Assembly (NCBI RefSeq): GCF_032197885.1
Contig: NZ_CP134159.1
Span: 992,001-1,056,000 of the forward strand
DNA: 64,000 nt
From: Levilactobacillus namurensis
Lineage (GTDB): Bacteria; Bacillota; Bacilli; Lactobacillales; Lactobacillaceae
Direction: 5' to 3'
Below the pieces are notes generated by a model. The model had not been told where the DNA came from. It was given only the letters and a program-made list of their open reading frames with translations, and searched no databases. The position numbers and the translations under genes were made by a program. Each line of letters opens with the position of its first letter. Position 1 is the stretch's first letter. Below are positions 50,602 through 58,851 of this stretch, piece after piece.

Positions 50602-51408
50602 ATGGGAAAAGCAATTGTCATTACCTCTGGTAAGGGGGGCGTTGGTAAGACCACGACTAGTGCGAATATCGGGACGGCGCTTGCCTTAATGGGCAAGCGG
50701 GTCTGCCTGATGGACCTTGATATTGGGTTGCGGAATCTAGACGTGGTCTTAGGCCTCGATAACCGAATCATTTACGATATCGTGGACGTAGCGACGGGTC
50801 GGGCGAAGTTACCGCAAGCCCTGGTGAAGGATAAGCGCTTTGATGATAAGCTATACCTGTTACCGGCCGCACAAAATACGGATAAGACGGCGTTGCAGCC
50901 AGAGCAGGTCAAGGAAATCGTAGACGAACTAAAACCAGAGTACGATTATGTCTTGATTGATTGTCCTGCCGGTATCGAGCAAGGGTTCATGAACGCGGTC
51001 GCTGGTGCGGACGCGGCCATTGTGGTCACGACACCAGAGATTTCTGCGGTCCGGGACGCTGACCGGGTCGTCGGTCTGTTGGAACAACACCCATTGACCG
51101 AAGCCCCACGGTTATTGATTAACCGGATTCGACGCAATATGATGCAGGATGGCTCGATGATGGACATTGATGAAATCACGCACCATCTGGGCATCGAACT
51201 CTTGGGCATCATCTTTGATGATGATGCGGTCATCACCACGTCTAATCAAGGGGAACCCGTGGTCTTGGATACGGATAATCCGGCCGCGCAAGGCTACCGG
51301 AACGTGGCCCGGCGTCTTGAAGGGGAGACGGTGCCGTTGATGAAGCTAGAAGACCAACCGGAACCGGGCTTCTGGCATCGGGTCAGCAACTGGTTCCATC
51401 GCGGTTAA
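50602..51408 (+). CDS. minD: Septum site-determining protein MinD
   Basis: Deviant Walker A ATPase of 268 residues (SGKGGVGKTTTSANIG) with switch regions and a C-terminal amphipathic membrane anchor (GFWHRVSNWFHRG). It places MinC at the membrane. No minE follows; Gram-positive cells use DivIVA for topology instead. Confidence 0.95.
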   Translation: MGKAIVITSGKGGVGKTTTSANIGTALALMGKRVCLMDLDIGLRNLDVVLGLDNRIIYDIVDVATGRAKLPQALVKDKRFDDKLYLLPAAQNTDKTALQPEQVKEIVDELKPEYDYVLIDCPAGIEQGFMNAVAGADAAIVVTTPEISAVRDADRVVGLLEQHPLTEAPRLLINRIRRNMMQDGSMMDIDEITHHLGIELLGIIFDDDAVITTSNQGEPVVLDTDNPAAQGYRNVARRLEGETVPLMKLEDQPEPGFWHRVSNWFHRG

Positions 51409-51418
51409 AAATTAACGC

Positions 51419-51447
51419 TTGACGAACCAGGAAAAACATCGTAGTAT
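51419..51447 (+). promoter_or_regulatory. Promoter of the T-box/ABC transporter operon
   Basis: TTGACG (51419-51424), 17 bases, TAGTAT (51442-51447). Confidence 0.75.
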
Positions 51448-51475
51448 ATTGTCAATGAATTTAAAACGTTGAACA

Positions 51476-51718
51476 GAAGAGTAGGACTCACAAGCGTCTC
51501 CAGAAAGCCCGGCCGATGGAAGCGGGTGACCTTGTTGTTCCGAAACACATCTGTGAGTGGTTGTCTGAATCTTAGTAGGATGGCTCGGGAAAGCCCGTTA
51601 CAGCTGGAGTTGCTTGCAACTCACTGAGGTCGGTTCAGTAATGGATCGGCGAACAGGGGTGGAACCACGATGTGATCGTCCTCTTAGGCCAGTTAGGTCT
51701 AAGAGGACGTTTTTTATT
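51476..51718 (+). promoter_or_regulatory. T-box riboswitch 1, probable histidine (CAC) specifier
   Basis: A complete T-box: stem I runs from GACTCACA to TGTGAGT (51486-51556). Just before its 3' strand, GAAA-CAC-ATC contains the likely specifier CAC (His). The T-box GGTGGAACCACG is at 51657-51668, and a perfect 11-base terminator stem (CGTCCTCTTAG with CTAAGAGGACG, 51678-51710) is followed by T6. A shift of one base would read ACA, so histidine is likely and not certain. Confidence 0.88.
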
Positions 51719-51833
51719 TCGGGGGACCGGTGCAGGTAACTCCACGAGTCGGTCGATGTGAGTCGATCGAGAATTGAGGTGGCACCGCGGTGAAACGTCC
51801 TCTTGGCTTTTAAGCCAAGGGGGCGTTTTTTAG
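51719..51833 (+). promoter_or_regulatory. T-box element 2, truncated (no stem I)
   Basis: A second T-box, GAGGTGGCACCGCGGTGA (51776-51793), and a second terminator (CGTCCTCTTGGC with GCCAAGGGGGCG, then T6) follow the first within about 115 bases. There is no room for stem I, and the sequence GAGTCGGTC...TCGATCGAGAA resembles the corresponding part of T-box 1. It looks like a partial duplication of the 3' half. Together the two fill the 483-base gap 51409-51891. Confidence 0.85.
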
Positions 51834-51891
51834 GTTCAGCGCCGACCTACTGGCAGGTACTGGTTAACGTGGATAAAGGAGGAAACAAGTG

Positions 51892-52536
51892 ATGATGACT
51901 TATATTAGTGAAATTTTACCGTCGTTGATTTCTGGGACGGGAATGACGCTTTCGATATTCTTCTGGACGGTGATTATTTCCATCCCCTTAGGTATCTTGG
52001 TGGGCTTGGGGATGCTGACCAAGTTCAAGCCCTTAACTTGGGTGATTAACGTGTACGTCTTACTGATGCGGGGAACCCCCCTGTTACTGCAATTAATTTT
52101 TGTCTTTTACGGGTTACCCATCATCGGCATCGTCTTTCAACGGTATGACGCGGCACTCTTCGCGTTTATCTTGAACTACACGGCGTACTTCGCCGAAATC
52201 TTCCGGGGGGGCCTGCAAGCCATTCCGGAGGGACAATATGAAAGTGCCCGGGTTCTCCGGTTGACGAATTGGCAGACGTTGCGGCGCATCGTGATTCCCC
52301 AAGTGGTGAAGATCGTTCTCCCGTCCATTGGGAATGAAGTCATCAACTTAGTTAAGGATTCGTCCTTAGTCTACGTCATCGGGTTAGGCGACCTGTTACG
52401 TGCAGGGAACGTCGCCATGGCGCGTGATGTGACGCTGTTACCGTTGGCCTTAGTCGGCGTGATCTACCTGTTACTCACGGCGGTCTGCACCCTGGTCCTG
52501 CGACGGTTGGAAAAACACTACAGTTACTGGCGGTAA
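51892..52536 (+). CDS. Amino acid ABC transporter permease (predicted histidine, HisX-like)
   Basis: Polar amino acid permease of 214 residues (HisM/GlnP type) with five membrane helices and the EAA loop about residues 120-150 (YESARVLRLTNWQTLRRIVIPQ). Start choice: AAAGGAGG is 8 bases before ATG 51892; GTG 51889 is also possible. The histidine T-box upstream suggests a histidine uptake role. Confidence 0.88.
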   Translation: MMTYISEILPSLISGTGMTLSIFFWTVIISIPLGILVGLGMLTKFKPLTWVINVYVLLMRGTPLLLQLIFVFYGLPIIGIVFQRYDAALFAFILNYTAYFAEIFRGGLQAIPEGQYESARVLRLTNWQTLRRIVIPQVVKIVLPSIGNEVINLVKDSSLVYVIGLGDLLRAGNVAMARDVTLLPLALVGVIYLLLTAVCTLVLRRLEKHYSYWR

Positions 52537-52555
52537 GCTAAAGGAGGTCGTCTGA

Positions 52556-53194
52556 ATGTTAGAACTTAAAGGAATTACCAAGAAGTTTGACGGTAAAGTC
52601 ATTTTAGATAAGGTGAATCTCACCGTGCAAGATGGTCAGATTCTGACTATTGTGGGCCCTTCTGGTGCTGGGAAGACCACGCTGCTACGGTGTATCAGTG
52701 GTTTGAGCCCGGTGGATGGCGGTCAGTTTCGGTTAGATGGCCAGGTATTTGACCCGGCGACCAACCGGGATAACGATGCCGTGATCGGGGTGGTCTTCCA
52801 GGACTTTCAGTTATTCCCGAATTTGACGGTCTTGCAAAACGTGACGTTGGCCCCGACCATGGTTCTGAAAAAGACCGCGGCTGCGGCCGAACAGGAGGCC
52901 CAAGAGCTACTTAAACGGTTGAACCTGGATGGTAAGGCCGACTTGTACCCGTACGAATTATCCGGGGGGCAAAAACAACGGGTCGCCATCGTGCGCGCCT
53001 TAGCTATGCACCCGAAACTGTTATGCTACGATGAACCGACGTCTGCGTTGGATCCAGACTTGCGAAAAGAAGTCGAGCAGATCATCCTTTCTCTGAAGCA
53101 GGAAGGCATGACACAGATCGTGGTCACCCACGACATCCCCTTTGCGGAAAACATTGCAGACCAGATGTTACGGGTTGAACCCAAGCAAGCTTAG
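52556..53194 (+). CDS. Amino acid ABC transporter ATP-binding protein (HisY-like)
   Basis: ATPase of 212 residues with Walker A GPSGAGKTT, Q-loop VFQDFQLFPNLTV, signature LSGGQKQR, Walker B LLCYDEPTSALD and the H-loop VVTHD. It energises the permease encoded upstream. AAAGGAGGT precedes ATG 52556. It is somewhat shorter than the usual 240 residues of this family at the C-terminus. Confidence 0.92.
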   Translation: MLELKGITKKFDGKVILDKVNLTVQDGQILTIVGPSGAGKTTLLRCISGLSPVDGGQFRLDGQVFDPATNRDNDAVIGVVFQDFQLFPNLTVLQNVTLAPTMVLKKTAAAAEQEAQELLKRLNLDGKADLYPYELSGGQKQRVAIVRALAMHPKLLCYDEPTSALDPDLRKEVEQIILSLKQEGMTQIVVTHDIPFAENIADQMLRVEPKQA

Positions 53195-53208
53195 AGAGGG
53201 GGACCAGA

Positions 53209-54072
53209 ATGAGTATGAAACGACTGTTACGGTTGCTGGTCGCCGGTCTACTGGTGATTAGCCTGGGAAGTGTCTTAGCGGGGTGCACCAACGTGACCCA
53301 ACGGGCGAACACCCAGGATACTTGGCCGAAGATCGAAAAGCGGCAACGGGTGGTTATCGGGCTGGATGACACCTTTGTCCCCATGGGATTTCGTCAGAAG
53401 AGCGGGAAGTTAGTGGGGTACGATATCGACCTCGCCCGCGCGGTTTTTAAGTTGTACTACATCAAGGCTGATTTCCAGAGTATTGATTGGAGTATGAACG
53501 TGACGGAGTTGCACAACGGAACCATTGACTTAATCTGGAATGGGTTCTCGATTACGCCACAACGGCAAAAGCAAGTGGCCTTTTCGGACACCTACCTCAA
53601 TAACGATCAGGTCTTAGTCACGTTAAAGAAGAATCACATTACGTCGTTTGCGGGGATGCAGGGGAAGGTGCTGGGGGCCCAGAGTGGGTCGTCAGGCTTC
53701 AACGATATCGACGCTTATCCGAAATTACTGAAGAATCGGATTAAGAATCACAGCGCGATTCAGTACGATAACTTCACGAATGCGTTCATTGACCTGAACG
53801 CTGGCCGGATTCAAGGTCTGTTGATTGATAGTACTTACGCGAACTACTACATTAAGCACCAGAAGAATCCTGGTGCTTACCAGACTACGGTCGGGAGTTT
53901 CCCTAAGGAAGAGTTTGCGGTCGGGATGCGCAAGGGTGATACGACCATGCGCAAGAAGATCAATGCGGGGTTGAAACGCTTGGCGGCTAACGGGACGTTG
54001 GCGAAAATCAATGAGAAATGGTTTGGTCAAAACGTGGATACGCCGTTATTGAAGACTCAAAATACCCAGTAG
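53209..54072 (+). CDS. Amino acid ABC transporter substrate-binding lipoprotein (HisZ-like)
   Basis: Family 3 solute-binding protein of 287 residues with a lipoprotein signal: basic start MSMKRLLRLL, hydrophobic core, lipobox LAGC with C26. The mature domain has GLDDTFVPMGFRQKSGKLVGYDIDLARAV and later QSGSSGFN, the usual ligand pocket strands. It would bind histidine or a related cationic or polar amino acid outside the cell. Confidence 0.92.
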   Translation: MSMKRLLRLLVAGLLVISLGSVLAGCTNVTQRANTQDTWPKIEKRQRVVIGLDDTFVPMGFRQKSGKLVGYDIDLARAVFKLYYIKADFQSIDWSMNVTELHNGTIDLIWNGFSITPQRQKQVAFSDTYLNNDQVLVTLKKNHITSFAGMQGKVLGAQSGSSGFNDIDAYPKLLKNRIKNHSAIQYDNFTNAFIDLNAGRIQGLLIDSTYANYYIKHQKNPGAYQTTVGSFPKEEFAVGMRKGDTTMRKKINAGLKRLAANGTLAKINEKWFGQNVDTPLLKTQNTQ

Positions 54073-54105
54073 GGATTGCTAAAAGTTAAATAAGCTGAGA
54101 CTTCA

Positions 54106-54240
54106 AGAGCCTGGGACAAAATGCCCAGGCTTTTCTGTTCTCGATGGTAACGCTACGGTACTGAAACGTGCGACCAAAGGCAGCCAGCTCCGCTTACGCC
54201 GTTAATGCTCACTGGCTAACCGCCTTTTGTCCCACTCTCT
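54106..54240. repeat. 135-bp intergenic element with imperfect terminal inverted repeats
   Basis: AGAGCCTGGGACAAAA (54106-54121) and TTTTGTCCCACTCTCT (54225-54240) are 14/16 inverted repeats. The left end also forms the transporter terminator (AGCCTGGG with CCCAGGCT, then TTTT, 54108-54135). The right half folds by AAAGGCAGCCAG (54176-54187) with CTGGCT and GCCTTT. GGGACAAAA ends are common in intergenic repeats of lactobacilli, so a MITE-like or REP-like element is inferred. The remaining gap up to 54392 holds only AT-rich sequence and the next ribosome site. Confidence 0.6.
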
Positions 54241-54392
54241 TTGATTTGCGCCGGATAATTGGGATTCAGAGGGGAAAATAGTGGGTAAAACCGGTGTCAT
54301 ATCTGGTAAATTTGGGGGAGGTCGGCTTGTATTTAAGCGTTATTTCCCTTATCATTAAACACCGTTAGTGATTTGTTAAGGAGGGCCCACGC

Positions 54393-55673
54393 GTGCATTT
54401 ACAGATAAAAGACGGGGTAACGTTAGACTTGTTACCTTCGAAGCAATTCAAGACCATCGGCATCAAGGTGGACTTTGTCACGCCGCTGAAAGCAACGGCG
54501 ATTACCGCCCGCGCCTTGTTGGCTCAGGTCTTAGAGACCAGTACGGCAGACTATCCGACCCAGACGGCGCTGGCACGTCAGCTTTCGTTGATGTACGGGG
54601 CAAGCTTTGGGATTACGGTGTTGAAGGTGGGGACCCAACACATTCTGCGGTTAACGTGTTCGGTAGTGGATGAGCAGTACCTGACGGTCTATCAAGACGA
54701 CCAGCCGCTTTTTGAGCGGGGAATGGCGTTATTGCGGTCGGTCTTGTTTGCCCCCTTATTGCCACAGGGGAATTTCGACCCCACAACGTTTACGCAGCAA
54801 CGGCAAAATTTATTGACAGCGATTAAGTCATTAGACGATGATAAACAGTATTTGGCCAATCGTCGGTTACAGGAGTTGCTCTTCGCGGGTCAACCCACGC
54901 AAGCAATGAGTGCGTTGGGGGATGTAACCACGTTAGGGGCGTTGACGGCCACGGACGTGTTGGGAACGTACCACGAGATGTTGGCCCATGATGCCGTTCA
55001 CGTGGCAGTGATTGGTGACGTGACGGCAGAACGCGTACAAGCGGCGTTAACTCAGTGGCCACTGACGCCACGGACGGTGGCTGACCAGTCCCCGTATTAC
55101 CGGTGGACGCCTAAGTCCCAGGTTCAGGTGGGGGACGATTTGGCGCCGGTCGTGCAAGCCAAGCTGAATTTAGGCTACAGTCTGCCCATCTATCGGGATG
55201 ATTCCGACTTCATGGCAGCGGTGGTCTTTAACGCAGTCTTCGGGGGAACACCCCTGTCTCTGTTGTTTACCAACGTTCGTGAGAAGGCGAGCTTAGCCTA
55301 CTACGCTAGCAGCAGTTAAAATCCTTTCGCGGGGACGCTAAGTGTCCAGACGGGGATTCAAGCGCAAAACCAGCAACGGGTGGAGGCCATCGTCCAAGAA
55401 CAATTGGCCGCGTTACAGGCGGGACAGCTTGAAGCACAACTCTTAGCCGAGGTAAAGGCAAGCCTGCTGAACGCACGGTTGTCCGCGCTAGACAGCCCCC
55501 AGCGGCTGTTGAATGAGCGGCTGAGTGCCCAATTAACACATGCGGGCCTATCGGTGGCTCAATGGCAGACGGCCTTGGCAGCGGTCTCGGTGGCGGATGT
55601 TCAACGGGTCGCGCAGCGAGTTCACCTGCAAGCGACGTATTGCTTACACGGAGGTGTTGCGGATGCTGACTAA
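54393..55673 (+). pseudogene. yfmF: yfmF-like M16 peptidase homologue interrupted by an in-frame TAA
   Basis: The reading frame starts at GTG 54393 (after AAGGAGGG) and runs to TAA 55317-55319, directly after LAYYASSS. It then continues in the same frame without a shift for another 117 codons (NPFAGTLSVQTGIQ...) to TAA 55671-55673. The joined length, about 425 residues, equals full-length YmfF/YfmF of Bacillus. This is therefore a nonsense substitution (or a base-call error) and not a true end. YfmF is the partner, lacking HxxEH, of YfmH; both are tied to 5-aminopentanol modification of EF-P. The C-terminal piece overlaps yfmH. Confidence 0.88.
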
Positions 55674-56970
55674 GCAAAATTATGAACAATTAGGTGAAGC
55701 CGTTTACCGGACGACTTTGGCCAACGGGCTCAAGGTGGTGTTGGTTCCCAAAGCGGGTTTCCATAAGACGTTTGCCATTATGACCACGAACTACGGCTCG
55801 ATGGATAATGAATTCGTGCCTCGTGGACAAGAAACGGCTGTCCGGTATCCGGACGGAATCGCCCATTTTCTCGAGCATAAGCTATTTGAAAAGAAAGACC
55901 ACGACGCGTTTGACCTGTTCGGAAAATTTGGGGCAAGTGCCAACGCGTTTACCAGCTTTACGCAGACTAGTTACCTGTTTGCGACGACCAGTCACCTGCA
56001 TGAAAACCTCGATATCTTGTTAGACTTTGTACAGGATCCCTATTTCACACCGGCTACGGTGAACAAAGAAAAGGGGATTATTGGGCAGGAAATTCAAATG
56101 TACGATGACGACCCGGGATGGCAAGGGTACTTTGGGATGATTGGCAACCTCTATCCTAAGGAGCCGTTGCATATTGACATTGCGGGAACGGTGGCGTCAA
56201 TCGATCAGATTACGGCGGATGACTTGTACGCAGCCTACCAGACCTTTTATCATCCTAGCAATATGAGTCTGGTGATTACGGGCCAGTTAGAACCCGATGA
56301 AACGTTGGCGTGGATCACGGCGAACCAGGCCAAGAAAACCTTCGCACCAGTGACGCCGATTCAGCGAATCGCAAGCCCTCAGGCGGCGCCAACGGAAGTG
56401 ATTGCGCAAACCACGCGGCACTTAGCCGTAACTCGGCCTAAGGTCAACCTTGGGATTCGTGGTTATGATCCGGCACCGACGGGAACGGCAGCTTTGACGT
56501 ATAGCGTGGCCGTCTCGTTGATCTTTGACCTGCTATTTAGTGATACCAGCGACCATTATTTGCGACTTTACGACGCTAACGTGATCGACGACAGTTTTGG
56601 GTATGATTTCCAGATTCAACGGGGCGCGCACTTCGGGCAACTTGCAGGAGACACTGACCATCCGGAAGCCTTTGTGAGTGAATTAAAGGCGATTTTAGCC
56701 GATGCACCCGCGCAGGTTCAAGCGGCGGAACCACAGTTTGATCTGGTCAAGCGTGAGGCCATTGGCCGGTTGATTGGTGCCATTAACTCGCCAGAAGCGA
56801 TTGCCAATCAATACTCGGGGCCGCTCTTTGGCGAGACCATGTTGTTCGACGAACTAACCGTATTGGAGCAGATGCAATTTAGTGACCTGCTGCCCGTGGC
56901 CCGTGCATTCTTTGATCACAGCGTTCAAACGGTCGCAACGATTTTGCCGGAAGAGTTAAGAAACGGTTAA
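55663..56970 (+). CDS. yfmH: M16 family metallopeptidase YfmH
   Basis: Protein of 435 residues with the inverted zinc motif HFLEH (about residues 68-72, in IAHFLEHKLFEKKDHD) and the M16 C-terminal domain. In Bacillus YmfF/YmfH belong to the gene set needed for EF-P modification. The start ATG 55663 lies after ACGGAGGTG and overlaps the end of the yfmF frame by 11 bases, so translation was coupled to yfmF; the TAA in yfmF may lower its yield. The SDR gene ymfI that usually follows is absent. Confidence 0.9.
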   Translation: MLTKQNYEQLGEAVYRTTLANGLKVVLVPKAGFHKTFAIMTTNYGSMDNEFVPRGQETAVRYPDGIAHFLEHKLFEKKDHDAFDLFGKFGASANAFTSFTQTSYLFATTSHLHENLDILLDFVQDPYFTPATVNKEKGIIGQEIQMYDDDPGWQGYFGMIGNLYPKEPLHIDIAGTVASIDQITADDLYAAYQTFYHPSNMSLVITGQLEPDETLAWITANQAKKTFAPVTPIQRIASPQAAPTEVIAQTTRHLAVTRPKVNLGIRGYDPAPTGTAALTYSVAVSLIFDLLFSDTSDHYLRLYDANVIDDSFGYDFQIQRGAHFGQLAGDTDHPEAFVSELKAILADAPAQVQAAEPQFDLVKREAIGRLIGAINSPEAIANQYSGPLFGETMLFDELTVLEQMQFSDLLPVARAFFDHSVQTVATILPEELRNG

Positions 56971-57014
56971 ATCCTGATTTATGGAGCTGGTGGCTGAAAA
57001 TGGGGCGGTGCCTA

Positions 57015-57023
57015 TGCTATACT
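57015..57023 (+). promoter_or_regulatory. rodZ promoter, extended -10
   Basis: TGC with TATACT (57018-57023), 39 bases before the ATG; TGAAAA 17 bases upstream is a weak -35. Confidence 0.6.
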
Positions 57024-57061
57024 TCAGTAGAGAAAACTTAAATAGGTGGAGAGTTTAAAAA

Positions 57062-58006
57062 ATGAGTGAGAACAAGATTACGCTGGGAAAGACGTTAAAG
57101 GATGCGCGGATTGCCAAGGGCTTTACCCTGGATGACTTGCAACAAGCCACTAAAATCCAAAAGCGTTATCTGATTGCGATTGAAGACCAGCAATTTGATG
57201 AGTTACCTGGGGATTTCTATGTCCGGGCATTCATCAAGCAATACGCGGATATGGTTGATTTGGATGGGGGCGAACTGTTAAAGCAATTTGACAGTGCGTT
57301 ACCCAGTACGCAGACACAAGAGTATGTTGATAAGGTCAACGAGAACAATCCAGAGACCCGTTCCCAACAACGTAAGGTGGATGACCGGTCCCTCCGGTTA
57401 CGGCGGTTGATTCCGTTAACCGGGATCGTGGTCGTGGTTTTGGCCGTCTTAGTGGGGATCTGGATTGCTGCTGCGCGGAGTGGTCACTCAACGGTGCAAC
57501 AGAACGTTGACAGCAGCTCCGTGAGTGTTTCGGGAAGCTCGAGCAGTAGTTCTAGCAGTTCCAGCAGCAGTTCGGCGGCAAAGAAGTCTTCTTCTAGGAA
57601 GAAAGCAACCAAGAAGGGGACATTCAAGCGATTGAGCGCGACGACTTCCGGGTCAACTTGGCAGATGACTAACGCATCTAGCAAGCCGAAGATTAGCCTG
57701 TCCGCAACTGGGAACAGCTGGATGTCCGTCTCCGTTGGCGGCTCCACGACTTGGCAAGGTACGTTAACGTCGTCGACGACCCACGCGCTGACGCTCCCTA
57801 GCGGCACCACCAGTGTGACCTTCAACTTTGGGAACGCCCCTGTGACCACGGTGAAGGTCGATGGTCAGAAGTTTAACTTCAATTCGGCCACGGCAACTAG
57901 TAATGCGTCCAGCAGCAGTAGCAGTACCACGACCACCACGACTTCGACGAGTTCAAGTACCACGACCTCATCGCAAGTTCAACGGGTCACGTTGGAATTT
58001 AAATAA
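57062..58006 (+). CDS. rodZ: RodZ-like shape protein (YmfM)
   Basis: Protein of 314 residues: a cytoplasmic helix-turn-helix of the RodZ type (about 7-75, LGKTLKDARIAKGFTLDDLQQATKIQ), a basic stretch, one membrane helix (116-137), a serine-rich linker (about 151-171), a DUF4115 beta domain (about 188-275) and a Ser/Thr tail. RodZ ties MreB to the membrane. Low-complexity AGC/AGT tracts encode the linker. RBS GGTGGAG. Confidence 0.92.
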   Translation: MSENKITLGKTLKDARIAKGFTLDDLQQATKIQKRYLIAIEDQQFDELPGDFYVRAFIKQYADMVDLDGGELLKQFDSALPSTQTQEYVDKVNENNPETRSQQRKVDDRSLRLRRLIPLTGIVVVVLAVLVGIWIAAARSGHSTVQQNVDSSSVSVSGSSSSSSSSSSSSSAAKKSSSRKKATKKGTFKRLSATTSGSTWQMTNASSKPKISLSATGNSWMSVSVGGSTTWQGTLTSSTTHALTLPSGTTSVTFNFGNAPVTTVKVDGQKFNFNSATATSNASSSSSSTTTTTTSTSSSTTTSSQVQRVTLEFK

Positions 58007-58016
58007 ACAACCTGTC

Positions 58017-58050
58017 AGCGGGTCGGTCATTGACGACCGGGCCGCTTTTT
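58017..58050 (+). terminator. rodZ terminator
   Basis: AGCGGGTCGGTC pairs with GACCGGGCCGCT (two imperfect pairs), followed by T5. Confidence 0.75.
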
Positions 58051-58086
58051 AGTGAGAAATTGGCTTTTTAAAAGGAGGAGTTAGTT

Positions 58087-58674
58087 GTGAACGTCCCGAA
58101 TCGGTTGACGATCATGCGAATCATTTTGATTCCAATTTTCATCTTGGTGTTAGTGTTGCCCCTTGATTGGGGAACGGTGACTTGGTTAGGTACCGATATT
58201 CCAGTCACCCAAATTTGGGGGGCCTTGATCTTTGCGGTGGCCTCAATTACGGATTTCCTAGATGGTCAGATTGCGCGGCGCCAGCACTTGGTCACGAACT
58301 TTGGTAAGTTTGCGGACCCCTTGGCCGACAAAATGATCGTCATGACGGCGTTCATCATTCTGGTCGCCATGGGCGCAGTTCCGGCATGGGGTGTGGCCAT
58401 CATTGTCTGCCGGGAATTGGCCGTAACGGGATTACGGTTGATCGTCGTTGAAACCGGTGGTCGGGTCTTAGCTGCGGCTTGGCCAGGCAAGATTAAGACC
58501 ACGACGCAAATGGTCGGCATCATTCTCCTCTTGTTGAACAACGTTGGCTTTGGGACGATTCACGTGCCAATGGCTCTGATTTTCTTCTACATTTGCTTAT
58601 TCTTCACGATTTACTCGGGAATCGATTACTTCGTGCAGAACCGACAAGTCTTCGCCGAGTCTTCGGCTGAATAG
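58087..58674 (+). CDS. pgsA: CDP-diacylglycerol--glycerol-3-phosphate 3-phosphatidyltransferase
   Basis: Membrane enzyme of 195 residues for the committed step of phosphatidylglycerol synthesis. The CDP-alcohol transferase motif D59-G-x2-A-R-x8-G73-x3-D77-x3-D81 is complete. About five membrane helices. GTG 58087 follows AAAGGAGG. Confidence 0.95.
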   Translation: MNVPNRLTIMRIILIPIFILVLVLPLDWGTVTWLGTDIPVTQIWGALIFAVASITDFLDGQIARRQHLVTNFGKFADPLADKMIVMTAFIILVAMGAVPAWGVAIIVCRELAVTGLRLIVVETGGRVLAAAWPGKIKTTTQMVGIILLLLNNVGFGTIHVPMALIFFYICLFFTIYSGIDYFVQNRQVFAESSAE

Positions 58675-58678
58675 GTTA

Positions 58679-58713
58679 AACACCCCCGTTGGTCAACGGG
58701 GGTGTTATACTTT
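58679..58713 (+). terminator. Strong hairpin after pgsA with embedded -10-like sequence
   Basis: AACACCCCCGTTG (58679-58691) pairs perfectly with CAACGGGGGTGTT (58694-58706). The tail ATACTTTG is not a clean T-run, but TGTTATACT at its end resembles an extended -10 that could start the cinA transcript. Confidence 0.65.
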
Positions 58714-58851
58714 GATCAGCAGGTTTTGTCCGTGATGACCAGTCAATGGCTGCGTCAGTCCGGACGATGAATGAGCAAAAAGAAACCCGTAATCGAAAAA
58801 AGGCCACCCGTTATCGGAGTTATCAAGTGTGGCCAGCTAGGAGGACATGGC

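Noticed and set aside
54141..54240. Possible insertion-sequence remnant coding for transposase
   Set aside because: No open frame and no transposase motif; only the short inverted-repeat element is supported.
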